A DNA stretch of 64,000 bases from Nonomuraea aurantiaca (GCF_020215705.1 NZ_JAIWNB010000022.1:62001-126000), one strand, 5' to 3'. Numbered from the stretch's first letter, positions 15,504 through 24,470 are shown. Numbers and translations: made by a program. The notes: generated by a model not told the origin, from the sequence alone.

Positions 15504-16613
15504 GTGGATCTCGACTTCTCCGCGGCCGAGCAGGATTTCCGTGCCGAGGTTCGCGACTGGCTGGCCCGTCACGTACCCGACGGGCTGCCGTCGATGGACA
15601 CTCCCGAGGGCTTCGAGGCGCACCGCGCGTGGGAGGCGCTGCTCGCCTCCGCCCGGCTGTCCGCCGTCTCCTGGCCGGAGGAGTACGGCGGCCGGAACGC
15701 CTCCCTGATCGAGTGGCTGATCTTCGAGGAGGAGTACTGGGCCGCGGGCGCCCCCGGCCGGGTCACCCAGAACGGGATCTTCCTGCTGGCCCCGACCCTG
15801 ATGGCGTACGGCACGGAGGAACAGCGACGGCGCTGGCTCCCCGGCATGGCCAAGGCCGACGAGGTCTGGGCGCAGGCGTGGTCCGAGCCGGAGGCGGGCA
15901 GCGACCTGGCCGCGCTGAAGTCCCGCGCGACGCGGGTGGAGGGGGGCTGGCGGCTGTACGGGCAGAAGACGTGGAGTTCCCGTGCCGCCTACGCCTCACA
16001 TGGGTTCGGCCTCTTCCGCACCTCGGAGGAGGGTAGGCACCGGGGGCTGACGTACTTCATGTTGTCGCTCGACCTCGACGAGGTGACGGTCCGGCCGATC
16101 GCGCAGCTCGATGGGCTGCCCGGGTTCGCGGAGCTGTTCTTCGACGGGGTCTTCGTACCTGACTCGATGGTGCTCGGCGCGCCAGGCGAGGGCTGGCGGA
16201 TCGCGATGGCCACCACCTCATCCGAACGCGGCTTGGCCCTGCGCAGCCCCGGCCGCTTCCTGGCCACCGCCGACCGGCTCGTCCACCTGGCCCGCGACGC
16301 GGGTCCAGAACTCGCCGACCGGGCGGTCCGTTGCTGGACCGATGCCGAGGCGTACCGCCTGCACACCTTCGCCACCGCCCGCAGGCTCATGTCGGGTGCC
16401 GAGATCGGGTCCGCGTCCAGCATGGGCAAGGTCTTCTGGTCCGAGCTGGACCTGCGGATGCACACCCTGGCCATGGAACTGCTCGGCGAGCGGGCGGGGG
16501 AGACGCCGTGGCTCGACGGGTTCCTGTTCGCGCTGGCGGGGCCCATCTACGCGGGCACGAACGAGATCCAGCGCAACATCATCGCCGAACGAGTCCTGGG
16601 GCTGCCCCGATGA
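15504..16613 (+). CDS. Acyl-CoA dehydrogenase, large-type subunit
   Basis: A 369-residue FadE-type flavoprotein with the usual helical N-domain, beta-domain (AQAWSEPEAGSDLA, KTWSS) and C-terminal domain ending IYAGTNEIQRNIIAERVLG. In medium-chain enzymes the catalytic Glu sits in the YEGT motif; here that position is Ala, so the base must come from elsewhere. Its stop overlaps the start of a second, more divergent family member (ATGA at 16610). Adjacent pairs like this form heteromeric FadE enzymes in steroid side-chain and ring degradation, which is the likely design here. The substrate is unknown. Confidence 0.85.
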   Translation: MDLDFSAAEQDFRAEVRDWLARHVPDGLPSMDTPEGFEAHRAWEALLASARLSAVSWPEEYGGRNASLIEWLIFEEEYWAAGAPGRVTQNGIFLLAPTLMAYGTEEQRRRWLPGMAKADEVWAQAWSEPEAGSDLAALKSRATRVEGGWRLYGQKTWSSRAAYASHGFGLFRTSEEGRHRGLTYFMLSLDLDEVTVRPIAQLDGLPGFAELFFDGVFVPDSMVLGAPGEGWRIAMATTSSERGLALRSPGRFLATADRLVHLARDAGPELADRAVRCWTDAEAYRLHTFATARRLMSGAEIGSASSMGKVFWSELDLRMHTLAMELLGERAGETPWLDGFLFALAGPIYAGTNEIQRNIIAERVLGLPR

Positions 16614-17575
16614 AGTTCGTGTTCACCGACGAGCAACTGGCCCTGGCGGCGACCGTACGGGATGTGCTGCGCGCCCACTGCCCACCCGCCGCGCTGCGCT
16701 CCGAGCGCCGCCCGGCTTGGGAGCAGCTGGCCGAGATCGGGTTCTTCGGGCTGCTCCTGCCGCCGGACGCCGACGGGCTCGAGCTCAGGCTGGTGGACGC
16801 CCTGCCCGCGCTGGAGGAGACCGGTCGGGCCTGCCTGCCCGGACCGGTCGTGGAGACCGCCGTGGCGGCGCCGTACCTGCTGGACGACGTTGCGAAGCTC
16901 GCCTCCGGGTCGGTCTGCGTGAGCGTGCTGCTGCCCGGCCAGGCGTACGCCCCTGACGCCGACCTGGCCGACCTGCTCGTGGTCGCGCGCGCCGACGGCC
17001 TGCACCTGGTCTCCAGGGATTCCGTACGGCTGACGTCCCGGCCCGGTGTCGACCCGTGCCGGCGGCTGTTCGATGTCTCCTTTGACGACTCCGTACTCCT
17101 GGACCGCTCGTACGTCCCAGCCCTGCGGCGGGTCACCGTGGCGACGGCCGCGCAGCTCATCGGGGTGGGCCGGCAGCTGCTGGCGGCCGCCGTGACGCAT
17201 GCCCAGGTCAGGACCCAGTTCGGGGCGGCCATCGGGTCGTTCCAGGCGGTCAAGCATCAGCTGGCCGACGTGGCCATCGCACTGGACTTCGCCGCACCCC
17301 TCGTCCACCGCGCGGCGCTGTCGGTGGACGACCCGGTGGTGCCGACCGTGGATCGGGATGTCAGTGCCGCCAAGGCCGCGGCGGGTGAGGCGGCTGCGCT
17401 GGCGGCCCGGGTGGCGCTGCAGGTGCACGGCGCGATCGGCTACACCGACGAGCTGGACCTGCGGTTCTGGCTGGCGCGGGCCTGGTCGCTGTCGGCCGCG
17501 TACGGTGGCTCGGCCGTACACCGGGCCCGCGTACGGGAATCGGTGATCGGCGGCGACCTGAGGCGGTACCCGTGA
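16610..17575 (+). CDS. Acyl-CoA dehydrogenase, short divergent subunit
   Basis: A 321-residue acyl-CoA dehydrogenase fold, shorter and less conserved than its partner, with few flavin-contact motifs in the middle domain. The C-terminal part keeps RTQFGAAIGSFQAVKHQLAD and VALQVHGAIGYTDE, typical of the alpha subunits of heteromeric mycobacterial FadE pairs. It overlaps both neighbours (ATGA at 16610, GTGA at 17572), implying equal translation. Probably it completes the active site or the FAD site of the preceding subunit. Confidence 0.82.
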   Translation: MKFVFTDEQLALAATVRDVLRAHCPPAALRSERRPAWEQLAEIGFFGLLLPPDADGLELRLVDALPALEETGRACLPGPVVETAVAAPYLLDDVAKLASGSVCVSVLLPGQAYAPDADLADLLVVARADGLHLVSRDSVRLTSRPGVDPCRRLFDVSFDDSVLLDRSYVPALRRVTVATAAQLIGVGRQLLAAAVTHAQVRTQFGAAIGSFQAVKHQLADVAIALDFAAPLVHRAALSVDDPVVPTVDRDVSAAKAAAGEAAALAARVALQVHGAIGYTDELDLRFWLARAWSLSAAYGGSAVHRARVRESVIGGDLRRYP

Positions 17576-18405
17576 GGTACGGCGTCCCGCTCGGGCTCAT
17601 CCACCCGGCCGCCTGGAAGGACGTGGCGGTGGCCGCCGACGAGCTGGGCTTCGAGTCCGTGTGGCTGCCCGAGCACCTCGTCTTCAGCACCGACCTGTCG
17701 CTGGCCCTCTATCCGGGCACCTCGGAGCCGGGCATCAAGCCGGGCACGCCGCTGTTCGACGCGCCCGCGTACCTGTGCTGGCTGGCCGCGCTGACCTCCC
17801 GGATCAGGCTCGGTACGGCCGTACACCTCTTCGCGCTGCGCCACCCGTTCGTGTCGGCCCGTGCCTTCGCCACGCTCGACGTGGTGTCGTCGGGCCGGGC
17901 GATCTGCGGGGTAGGGGCGGGCTGGTACCGGGGGGAGTGGGACGCGGCCGGGATTCCGTTCGCCTCGCGCGGGGCCCGGCTGGACGAGGCGATCGAGGTG
18001 GCCAGGCGGCTGTGGAGTGCGCCGGTGGTCACGCATTCGGGGCGGTTCTACTCCTTTCCCGAGGTGGCGTTCGAGCCCAAGCCCGTACAGCACCGGCTGC
18101 CGATCCTGTGCGGCGGCGAGTCGCCTGCCGCCCTGCGCCGGGCGGCGACGCTGTGTGACGGCTGGATCAGCATGCCGCACACCCTGGAGTCGATCAGACC
18201 GCAGCTGTCCCGGCTGTCTGAGCTGCGGGGGGAGCGGCGTTGCTCGGTGACGGCGCACGCGTACTCGCTGGCGTCGCCGGAGGAGGTGACGGACTGGGCG
18301 GAGCTGGGGGTGGACCGGCTGATCGTCCGCCCGTGGAAGCGCAGCCGCGACGCCGTCTCCAGCCTGGCCACGTTTGCGAGCGAGTACGGCGTCACGTCGC
18401 GTTAG
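17572..18405 (+). CDS. LLM-class (F420-dependent type) oxidoreductase
   Basis: A 277-residue TIM-barrel protein of the luciferase-like monooxygenase superfamily (GFESVWLPEHLVF near the start, IRLGTAVHLFALRHPF, a C-terminal barrel with LPILCGGES). Such actinobacterial proteins often use F420 rather than FMN and act as reductases or dehydrogenases. The GTG start at 17572 overlaps the dehydrogenase stop. Being last in a FadE-FadE-LLM operon, it probably acts on the same acyl-CoA-derived compound. Confidence 0.82.
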   Translation: MRYGVPLGLIHPAAWKDVAVAADELGFESVWLPEHLVFSTDLSLALYPGTSEPGIKPGTPLFDAPAYLCWLAALTSRIRLGTAVHLFALRHPFVSARAFATLDVVSSGRAICGVGAGWYRGEWDAAGIPFASRGARLDEAIEVARRLWSAPVVTHSGRFYSFPEVAFEPKPVQHRLPILCGGESPAALRRAATLCDGWISMPHTLESIRPQLSRLSELRGERRCSVTAHAYSLASPEEVTDWAELGVDRLIVRPWKRSRDAVSSLATFASEYGVTSR

Positions 18406-18507
18406 CGGTGCGTGCCTCAGGGTGTAAGGAACCGACGCCCAGGAGAACGTCATCGTTCCCGAATCTCAAAATGAGCAGCGTAGTGGAGTCGATCAACCAG
18501 AAGTCGT

Positions 18508-18618
18508 GTGACCGTGCAGGACCATCTGAAAGCGATCTTCGCCAAGGCGGGCGTCCGTAGCCGGCGCGTGTTCGTCGCCCAGCTTCTCACGGCCCATCCC
18601 CCGGAAGTGTGGACCTGA
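18508..18618 (+). pseudogene. Relic of a LuxR-type regulator C-terminus
   Basis: A 36-codon frame reading VTVQDHLKAIFAKAGVRSRR and onward matches the recognition helix and last helix of GerE/LuxR domains (usual form YTVQDHLKSIFEKVGVRSRRELV). The upstream in-frame sequence reaches a stop at 18481 and shows no more of the domain in any frame. It is a remnant of a deleted gene. The remaining bases of the 18406-18636 gap show nothing else I can name. Confidence 0.65.
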
Positions 18619-18636
18619 GGGGCATCCCAGGGCCGG

Positions 18637-20628
18637 TCAGGCGCGGTGGCGGCCCCTGCGGGAGCCCGGCTTGCGGGGCTCCCGCGCCTCGACGACGGTG
18701 ACGCCTTGCGCGTGTGCGGCCGTCTGCAGGCGGTCGTCCCCGGTACGTCTGGCCGCCCGTAGGAAGTCGTTCGCCGCGTGCTCGTCGTCGCCTCCCACCG
18801 CCAGGGAGGTGGGCGCCAAGCTCTCGTGGTTTCGGTGACGGCGGCCATGGAGGGTGGCGTCAAAAGGCTCGGTGCCGAACAGCTCGAGATGGGACGGGGC
18901 GGCCAGCGGAGCGCGGTGACGACGGCCGTGCGGCGAGGAGTCCTGGGCGAACCCCTCGGTGGGGTGAGGAGCGGCGGAGCGGTGGCGTCGGCCGCGCAGC
19001 GGGCCCTCGGACGTGAAGGGAGCCGGCTCCTCGATCGGGTGCCCGCTGCGGCGACGTCGGCCGTAGTAGCCGCCGCCCGTCTGAGGACTGTGCGGCTCGC
19101 CGGGTGCGGGCCAGGGCTCGGTCGCGCGCGTGTACGGCGTGCGCCCGCCGGGGTGCTGCGACGCGGCGCTGACCCGTCGTGCGGTGGTACTGGAACGGCC
19201 CCCGGGGTGTTGTGCGGAGCGGGACGCGGGATGGTGCGGGGTGGCGGCACGGCGGGTGGACGGGGTGAAAGCGTCGAACGTCGCCGTCGCCTCCCGAACA
19301 GGGGAGAAGGCGTCGAAGGTTGTCGTCGCCTCCGGGATGGGGATCGAGGCGAGGGACAGCAACGCGGCGATCGGCTCGGTCGGCTCCAGGTGGACCGCTG
19401 CCGGCACCAAAAGCTCGACCGGCTCCGAGCGGACCGCCGTCGGCACCAAAAGCTCGGCCGGCTCCAGGTGGACCGCTGCCGGCATCGAAAGCTCCGCCGA
19501 AGCGGTCGACCCCACCAGCTCCAGCGGGGTCCTCACCGGGATGGTGACGTCCGTGGACGTACCGGCGCCGACCAGCACAGGGGCCGCGCCGGCGCGGGTC
19601 TTGCGACGGTGGCGGTGGCGGGTGGCCGGGCCCGTGGAGCGTGCGGCCGGGGCGGTGACGGCGGCCACGCGGGCCGGGCGTACGCGCAGCTGCCTGGTCT
19701 TGGCCACGGCGAGGACCGCGAGGGCGGCCACCAGCGTGGAGCCGATCAGCGCGGGGGACGAGAGAGCGGGCACCGGTGCGCTGGACGAGGCGTCGACGAC
19801 GGTGGGAAGGGGCGCGGGGTTGCTGGTGACCGCGTTGGTGTCGGCGGTGGCCGGCTTGGCGTGCTTGCCCTTCTTGGGCGCCTGCTCGGCGGCCTTCGTG
19901 GTGGCCGCGGGCGCCGACTTGCGGGTGGCCGTGGGGGCCGGGGCGGCGGCCTGCTGGGGAGTGTCCGCGCCCGTGGCCTGCTTGGGGCGGGCGACCAGCG
20001 GGGCCTCTCCTTGCCCGATGCGGGGGATCATGTCGACGAGCGGGGTGCCGTCGGGGAGTTGGAGCTGGCCCACGTCGGTCGTGGAGGTGGACGCCTGGTC
20101 GTCAGCCCGGTGCTGCGCGTCCCACTCGCCCTCGACCTGGTTCTTGGCGGCCTCGTTCTCCAGGCGGGTCTTGATCTTCTCCGGGTAGCCGTAGCCGACG
20201 ACCTTGCTGGTGTCACGTTCCTTGCGTTTGGCGACGCCGCCGTCGATGTTGCCCTCGATCGTGAAGATCTTGTCGCCCTCGACCTTGGTCACCAGGCCGA
20301 CGTGGTCGATGGCGTCGATGTCGTTCGAGCCGCTCCAGTCGTAGAAGACCAAGGCGCCGGGCTTGGGCTTGTGGCCCCACGCGCCCTGCTCCTTGAACCA
20401 CTCGGCGTGCCCCACCGTCCAGGCGAACTGTCCGATCCAGTCCTGGTAGCCGAGCTTGTGAGCGGCCCACGACAGGTACATGTCACACCAAGGGGCGGAG
20501 GTGTAGTCGGCGTCGAACTCGACGTTCTTGCCGTACCAGTGGCCGAACTTGGTGTACGCGTCGGCCTTCTCGGAGTAGCCGAGCTGACTCTCGAGCAGGT
20601 CGATGTACTTCTTCATCTCAGGCGTCAT
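18637..20628 (-). CDS. CHAP-domain amidase/peptidase with one membrane span and Arg-rich tail
   Basis: A 663-residue protein. An N-terminal CHAP domain has its catalytic Cys48 in SAPWCDMYLSW and His109 in AIDHVGLV. An Ala/Pro/Lys-rich stretch runs to about 285, with one membrane span at about 291-309. A long low-complexity C-terminus contains repeats of LEPxELLVPxAV and several GRRHR/RGRHR motifs. No N-terminal signal peptide is visible although CHAP domains normally cut peptidoglycan outside the cell. An N-out/C-in topology would solve this. The ATG at 20628 lacks a clear ribosome site; the ATG at 20616 is an alternative. Confidence 0.78.
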   Translation of the reverse strand: MTPEMKKYIDLLESQLGYSEKADAYTKFGHWYGKNVEFDADYTSAPWCDMYLSWAAHKLGYQDWIGQFAWTVGHAEWFKEQGAWGHKPKPGALVFYDWSGSNDIDAIDHVGLVTKVEGDKIFTIEGNIDGGVAKRKERDTSKVVGYGYPEKIKTRLENEAAKNQVEGEWDAQHRADDQASTSTTDVGQLQLPDGTPLVDMIPRIGQGEAPLVARPKQATGADTPQQAAAPAPTATRKSAPAATTKAAEQAPKKGKHAKPATADTNAVTSNPAPLPTVVDASSSAPVPALSSPALIGSTLVAALAVLAVAKTRQLRVRPARVAAVTAPAARSTGPATRHRHRRKTRAGAAPVLVGAGTSTDVTIPVRTPLELVGSTASAELSMPAAVHLEPAELLVPTAVRSEPVELLVPAAVHLEPTEPIAALLSLASIPIPEATTTFDAFSPVREATATFDAFTPSTRRAATPHHPASRSAQHPGGRSSTTARRVSAASQHPGGRTPYTRATEPWPAPGEPHSPQTGGGYYGRRRRSGHPIEEPAPFTSEGPLRGRRHRSAAPHPTEGFAQDSSPHGRRHRAPLAAPSHLELFGTEPFDATLHGRRHRNHESLAPTSLAVGGDDEHAANDFLRAARRTGDDRLQTAAHAQGVTVVEAREPRKPGSRRGRHRA

Positions 20629-20876
20629 TGACGTGCGAGGGAACCTTCCGGGCAAGACCGGGTTTACCCACACAGCCCTGGGTAGAGGGACGCATGTGGC
20701 AAAACCGGCGGCCTGTCATCTTCCGTGCTGAAGGAGGCTACCGTGACGAAAGGGCAGGTCAGGTACGGGTCAAGGTAGCTCCAAGAGGTCATGCGACCCT
20801 AAACCGCAGGTCAAAAGCTTGCCAGAAATGTCCCAAAGAAGACTGGTTGATAGTAAAAGATCTACCTTTGGGTGTC

Positions 20877-20905
20877 TAGAACGTGTTTTGGTAGAACCTG
20901 TTCTA
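20877..20905 (+). promoter_or_regulatory. Two KstR-type boxes before the thioesterase gene
   Basis: TAGAACCTGTTCTA (20892-20905) is a perfect 6-bp-arm palindrome that fits the known KstR consensus TnnAACnnGTTnnA. A second copy, TAGAACGTGTTTTG (20877-20890), has one mismatch. The -10 hexamer TAAGAT (20904-20909) overlaps the first box and lies 6 nt before the ATG, suggesting a leaderless, KstR-repressed promoter. The rest of the 20629-20915 gap shows nothing else recognisable. Confidence 0.75.
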
Positions 20906-20915
20906 AGATGCGGCC

Positions 20916-21566
20916 ATGACGATCGACGTCGCCGCCGGCGAGTCCCGCACCGCCGCCCTGTGCGCCCTGGCGCAGCAGACCAGAGACCTGATGGACGCGG
21001 TGATGGGCACTGGGGTCGAGGAGGACGAGCTGGTGGCCGTGGCCGCCGAGCTGACCGCCCTGACCGAACGGCTCGAAGCGACCGCCCGCGTGTCATCGCG
21101 GCCTTTCGACATCGCGGCGGACGGCACCGTACGCCACCTGGGCAACGCCGCCATCGGCGCCGCGAACCCGTTCGCTGTGCCGCTGGTCGTGGAGCGGTCG
21201 GCGAGTGGCGGGGTACGGGCGGAGGTGTCGTTCCGGCCGCTGCACGAGGGGCCGCCCGGCGCCGTGCACGGCGGGATCACCGCGATGGCCCTCGATCACC
21301 TGCTGGGGCAGGCGGTGGCCGTCGCCGGGTTGGCGGGCATGACGGGCACGCTGACGATTCGCTACCGGGCGCCCGTGCCGTACGGCCGGCCGGTGATCGT
21401 GACGGCGGAGCACACGCGTACGGAGGGGCGCAAGGCGTGGGCGGAGGCTCGCGTGGCGCTGCCGGACGGCACGCTGCTGGCCGAGGCGACAGGCATCTTC
21501 ATCACCCCGACCGCCTGGCTGAACGGCCCCCCGATACCGACGGCCCCCGACGGCACCGGTCAGTAG
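20916..21566 (+). CDS. PaaI-type hotdog thioesterase
   Basis: A 216-residue protein whose C-terminal two thirds form a hotdog domain with the active-site helix HGGITAMALDHLLGQA. It should hydrolyse an acyl-CoA, releasing CoA from dead-end or excess intermediates. The ATG at 20916 lies 6 nt after TAAGAT. The KstR-type boxes directly upstream place it in a sterol or cholesterol catabolism regulon. It converges on, and overlaps by 7 bp, the SDR gene. Confidence 0.82.
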   Translation: MTIDVAAGESRTAALCALAQQTRDLMDAVMGTGVEEDELVAVAAELTALTERLEATARVSSRPFDIAADGTVRHLGNAAIGAANPFAVPLVVERSASGGVRAEVSFRPLHEGPPGAVHGGITAMALDHLLGQAVAVAGLAGMTGTLTIRYRAPVPYGRPVIVTAEHTRTEGRKAWAEARVALPDGTLLAEATGIFITPTAWLNGPPIPTAPDGTGQ

Positions 21567-21586
21567 CCGGCGCCGGTCAGCAGGCC
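21552..21586. repeat. 17-bp imperfect tandem repeat at a convergent gene junction
   Basis: GGCACCGGTCAGTAGCC (21552-21568) is followed by GGCGCCGGTCAGCAGGCC (21569-21586), differing at two positions plus one extra base. It spans the overlapping 3' ends of the thioesterase and SDR genes. Confidence 0.55.
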
Positions 21587-22309
21587 GCCGTCCACCGTGA
21601 ACTCGCTGCCCGTGCAGTAGCTGGACCGCTCCGAGGCCAGGAACGCCACCACGTGCGACACCTCCACCGGCTTGGCGAAGCGCTTGATGACCATGCTGCG
21701 GAGGAACGCGTCCGCGTCCACCTCGCTCATGATCTCGGGATCCATGGCCATCGAGGTGTTGATCGCCCCGGGATGTACCGAGTTGACGCGGATCTTGTAG
21801 CGGGCCAGCTCGCGGGCGGCCGACTTGGTGACCCCCCGGATGGCGAACTTCGAGGCCGCGTACGCCGACATCCCCTCGGCGCCGACGAAGCCCTCGATCG
21901 AGGAGATGTTCACGATCGAGCCGCGCCCGGCGGCTCGCATCGGGGCGATCGCGGACTTGACGCCGAGCCAGGTGCCCCTGAGGTTCACGTCGATCACGCG
22001 GTCGAACTCCTCGACCGTCATATCGCTGATACGCCGAAATTTCAGGATCCCGGCGTTGTTGACCAGGATGTCTAACCTGTCGTGCAGGTCGATGACGGTC
22101 GCGATCGCGCGGTCCCAGTCCTCCGGAGCGGTGACGTCGTGATGGACGAAGGTCGCGCCCGTCTCCTCGGCCAGCGCCTTGCCCTCTTCATCCAGTACGT
22201 CACCGAACACCACGCGCGCCCCCTCCGCCAGGAACAGCCGCACATGCGCCTCGCCCATGCCGCGCGCCCCACCGGTGATCAGTGCCACCTTGCCGTCAAG
22301 CAGTCCCAT
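21560..22309 (-). CDS. Short-chain dehydrogenase resembling 3alpha/20beta-hydroxysteroid dehydrogenase
   Basis: A 249-residue SDR with the NAD motif GGARGMG near residue 14, NNAG, catalytic Ser in NISSIEG and YAASK. The run ALITGGARGMGEAHVRLFLA, the FGDVLDEEGKA turn (Asp/Glu after beta2, hence NAD) and the end SEFTVDGG match my memory of Mycobacterium FabG3/Rv2002 and the Streptomyces 20beta-hydroxysteroid dehydrogenase. The ATG at 22309 follows GGGAGG. It is the last gene of the 26.7-21.6 kb operon and starts inside the end of the ligase gene. A hydroxysteroid or related secondary alcohol is a reasonable substrate. Confidence 0.85.
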   Translation of the reverse strand: MGLLDGKVALITGGARGMGEAHVRLFLAEGARVVFGDVLDEEGKALAEETGATFVHHDVTAPEDWDRAIATVIDLHDRLDILVNNAGILKFRRISDMTVEEFDRVIDVNLRGTWLGVKSAIAPMRAAGRGSIVNISSIEGFVGAEGMSAYAASKFAIRGVTKSAARELARYKIRVNSVHPGAINTSMAMDPEIMSEVDADAFLRSMVIKRFAKPVEVSHVVAFLASERSSYCTGSEFTVDGGLLTGAGY

Positions 22310-24467
22310 TGCGACCTCCCGCCGCGACGGCCACCGCGGCCGCCTCCATAGTTCGGTAGACGGGGATCCCGGCCGCCGCCACGATCGCCCTGACCTCGTC
22401 CTCGACACCGGGGGGCGCGCACTCGCCGTTCCTGGTGACCAGGGTGACCCTGGTCCCCGGGAGGGCGTCCTGTGCGGCCGCCAGCGCCCGCGCGTACTCG
22501 AACAGCGGCTCGGCCCGCGTCCCGTAGGTGAAGAAGCTCTGTACGTTCACGTGCGCCACCACATCCGGGTACGGCCGGTGCCGCACGATCGCCTCGACGG
22601 CCCGCCGGACCAGGTCCGGCCCGCTCCGAGGGCCGACGGGCACCTCCAGCGGATTGGCCAGCGAGGACCCGGCCCCAAGCCCGAGCCCGCGCAACTCCCC
22701 GAGCACCGAGTCCGGCAGCGGCCCCAGCGGCACCCCGGCCCGGTCGAAGGCGTCGGCGGCCAGCACACTCGCCCCACCACTCGGTCCGATCACCAGCGCC
22801 CCATCACGCGACTCTCCGCTCTGAGAGCCCTCGCCGCCGTCCGGATCTGCCGTCCTGGAGGGCGGACCCGCCGCCTGAGAGGCCGGATCCGCCGACCGGG
22901 CGCCGTGTGCCTGGAAGAAGGCGAGGACGCCGATCAGGTCGTCCTGGGAGGTCACCAGCGTCGCCCCGGTCTGGTCGGCGAGCGCCTGCCAGATCCGCCC
23001 GTCGCTCACCAGCCCGCCGGTGTGCGAGGCCGCGGCCCGCTGCCCCTGCGCGCTGCGCCCGCCGACCAGCAGCACCACGGGCACGGGAGCGGCCGCCAGC
23101 GCCTCGTACAGCGCCCGCCCGTCACGCGGGTCCTCCAGGTAGAGCCCGACGGCCCGCGTCTCGGAGTCAGCCGACAGCCAGCGGAGCAGCTCGGCCGGGG
23201 TGACGTCGGCCGCGTTCCCCACGGTGACCACCCGGCTGAAGGCCAGCCCGCGACGCTCACCGACCTTGATCACCTCTCCGGCCAGCCCGCCGCTCTGCGA
23301 GATCAGCGCGACCGTCCCCGCCGGGCCGAGCCCGCCGCCGACGAACGTCTGCCGCCCGCGCGGGCAGTACACGCCCATGCAGTTGGGGCCGAGCAGCCGC
23401 GTCCCCGCCGCCCGCGCCGCGGCGACGAGCTCCTGCTCCAGTTCCGGCCGTCCCGCCTCGCCGAAGCCGCCGCTCATGACCTGCACGTACGGCAAGCCGG
23501 ACGCCTCACGTACGACCTGGGCACACCGCTCCGCGGGCACCGCCACCAGCGCGTAGTCCACGTCCGCCTCGGCCAGGGACGGCACGGCGGGCACGCCGCC
23601 CACCTCCCGCGCCTCGGGATGCACCGCGACCAAGGGGATGCCGGCGGCCTTGTAGAACTCGAGGAACATGTTCCCGAAGTTCGGCCGCGTGGTGGAGGCC
23701 CCGACCACGGCCACCGCCCTGGGCTCGAAGAGCGGCCCGAAGTCCGTGGGCTCGGAGCGCGGTGGGATGTTCGCAGGCTCGGAGTGCGGCCCAAGGTCCG
23801 CGGGCTCACCGAGCACGCCGTCCTGGCCGCCGTGCGAGGCGTGGCCCACCGGGAGATACCGCGCGTCCACCGCCACAACGCCCGACCCGGTGGCGATGAC
23901 CGGATTGATCTCGAACTCGCCCAGTTCCAGCCGCTCCCACAGCCCGCCAGGCCCGCCGACCGTCATGAGCAGCTTCACCACCGCGTCCACGTCCACCCCC
24001 GGACGCCCGCGCAGCCCGTACAGCACCGGAGACCCGCGCAGCGAGCCCAGCATCCGCCGCGCGTCCCCCTCCGAGATCGGGCAGAGGCCCAGCGCCGTGT
24101 CCCGCAGCGTCTCGGTCCACACCCCGCCCAGCCCGGCGAGCAGCACCGGCCCGAAGCCCGGATCGCGGACCAGCCCGACGATCAGCTCCACCCCGCCGGG
24201 GGCCTGCTCTTCGACCAGAAACCCCTCGGCCGCCACGCCCGAGGCCAGCATCCTGGTGGCCTCGATCGGGACGTCGGCCCGGCTCAGCCCGAGCGTCACG
24301 GCCCCGGCCTCGGACTTGTGCACGATCTCGGGCCCGTACGCCTTCAGCACCAGCGGCTCGCGCAACTCCGCGACCGGGGCGAAGTCCATGTCGCGCACCA
24401 CCACACCGCGCGGCACCGGCACCCCGGCCTCGCGCAGCAGTTCCTTGGCCTCGTGCTCGGCGACCAC
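22296..24467 (-). CDS. NDP-forming acyl-CoA synthetase, ATP-grasp domain first
   Basis: A 723-residue protein. The N-terminal ATP-grasp domain (about 1-210) begins EAKELLREAGVPVPRG. It is followed by a linker with repeated SEPxxxxP phrases, a CoA-binding Rossmann domain (AVVGASTTRPNFGNM) and a ligase domain with the phospho-His motif AAASHTGGL, then a Ser/Gly-rich stretch before the final domain. Such enzymes make acyl-CoA from acid, CoA and ATP with ADP release; some homologues run in reverse. The GTG at 24467 sits 3 nt after the stop of the AMP-forming ligase gene, and its end overlaps the SDR start. The substrate is unknown. Confidence 0.83.
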   Translation of the reverse strand: MVAEHEAKELLREAGVPVPRGVVVRDMDFAPVAELREPLVLKAYGPEIVHKSEAGAVTLGLSRADVPIEATRMLASGVAAEGFLVEEQAPGGVELIVGLVRDPGFGPVLLAGLGGVWTETLRDTALGLCPISEGDARRMLGSLRGSPVLYGLRGRPGVDVDAVVKLLMTVGGPGGLWERLELGEFEINPVIATGSGVVAVDARYLPVGHASHGGQDGVLGEPADLGPHSEPANIPPRSEPTDFGPLFEPRAVAVVGASTTRPNFGNMFLEFYKAAGIPLVAVHPEAREVGGVPAVPSLAEADVDYALVAVPAERCAQVVREASGLPYVQVMSGGFGEAGRPELEQELVAAARAAGTRLLGPNCMGVYCPRGRQTFVGGGLGPAGTVALISQSGGLAGEVIKVGERRGLAFSRVVTVGNAADVTPAELLRWLSADSETRAVGLYLEDPRDGRALYEALAAAPVPVVLLVGGRSAQGQRAAASHTGGLVSDGRIWQALADQTGATLVTSQDDLIGVLAFFQAHGARSADPASQAAGPPSRTADPDGGEGSQSGESRDGALVIGPSGGASVLAADAFDRAGVPLGPLPDSVLGELRGLGLGAGSSLANPLEVPVGPRSGPDLVRRAVEAIVRHRPYPDVVAHVNVQSFFTYGTRAEPLFEYARALAAAQDALPGTRVTLVTRNGECAPPGVEDEVRAIVAAAGIPVYRTMEAAAVAVAAGGRNGTA

Positions 24468-24470
24468 CGC

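Noticed and set aside
18778..20631. 617-codon frame opposite the CHAP gene
   Set aside because: Gly/Arg/Val-rich shadow without domains; the minus strand carries a clear CHAP domain with catalytic residues.
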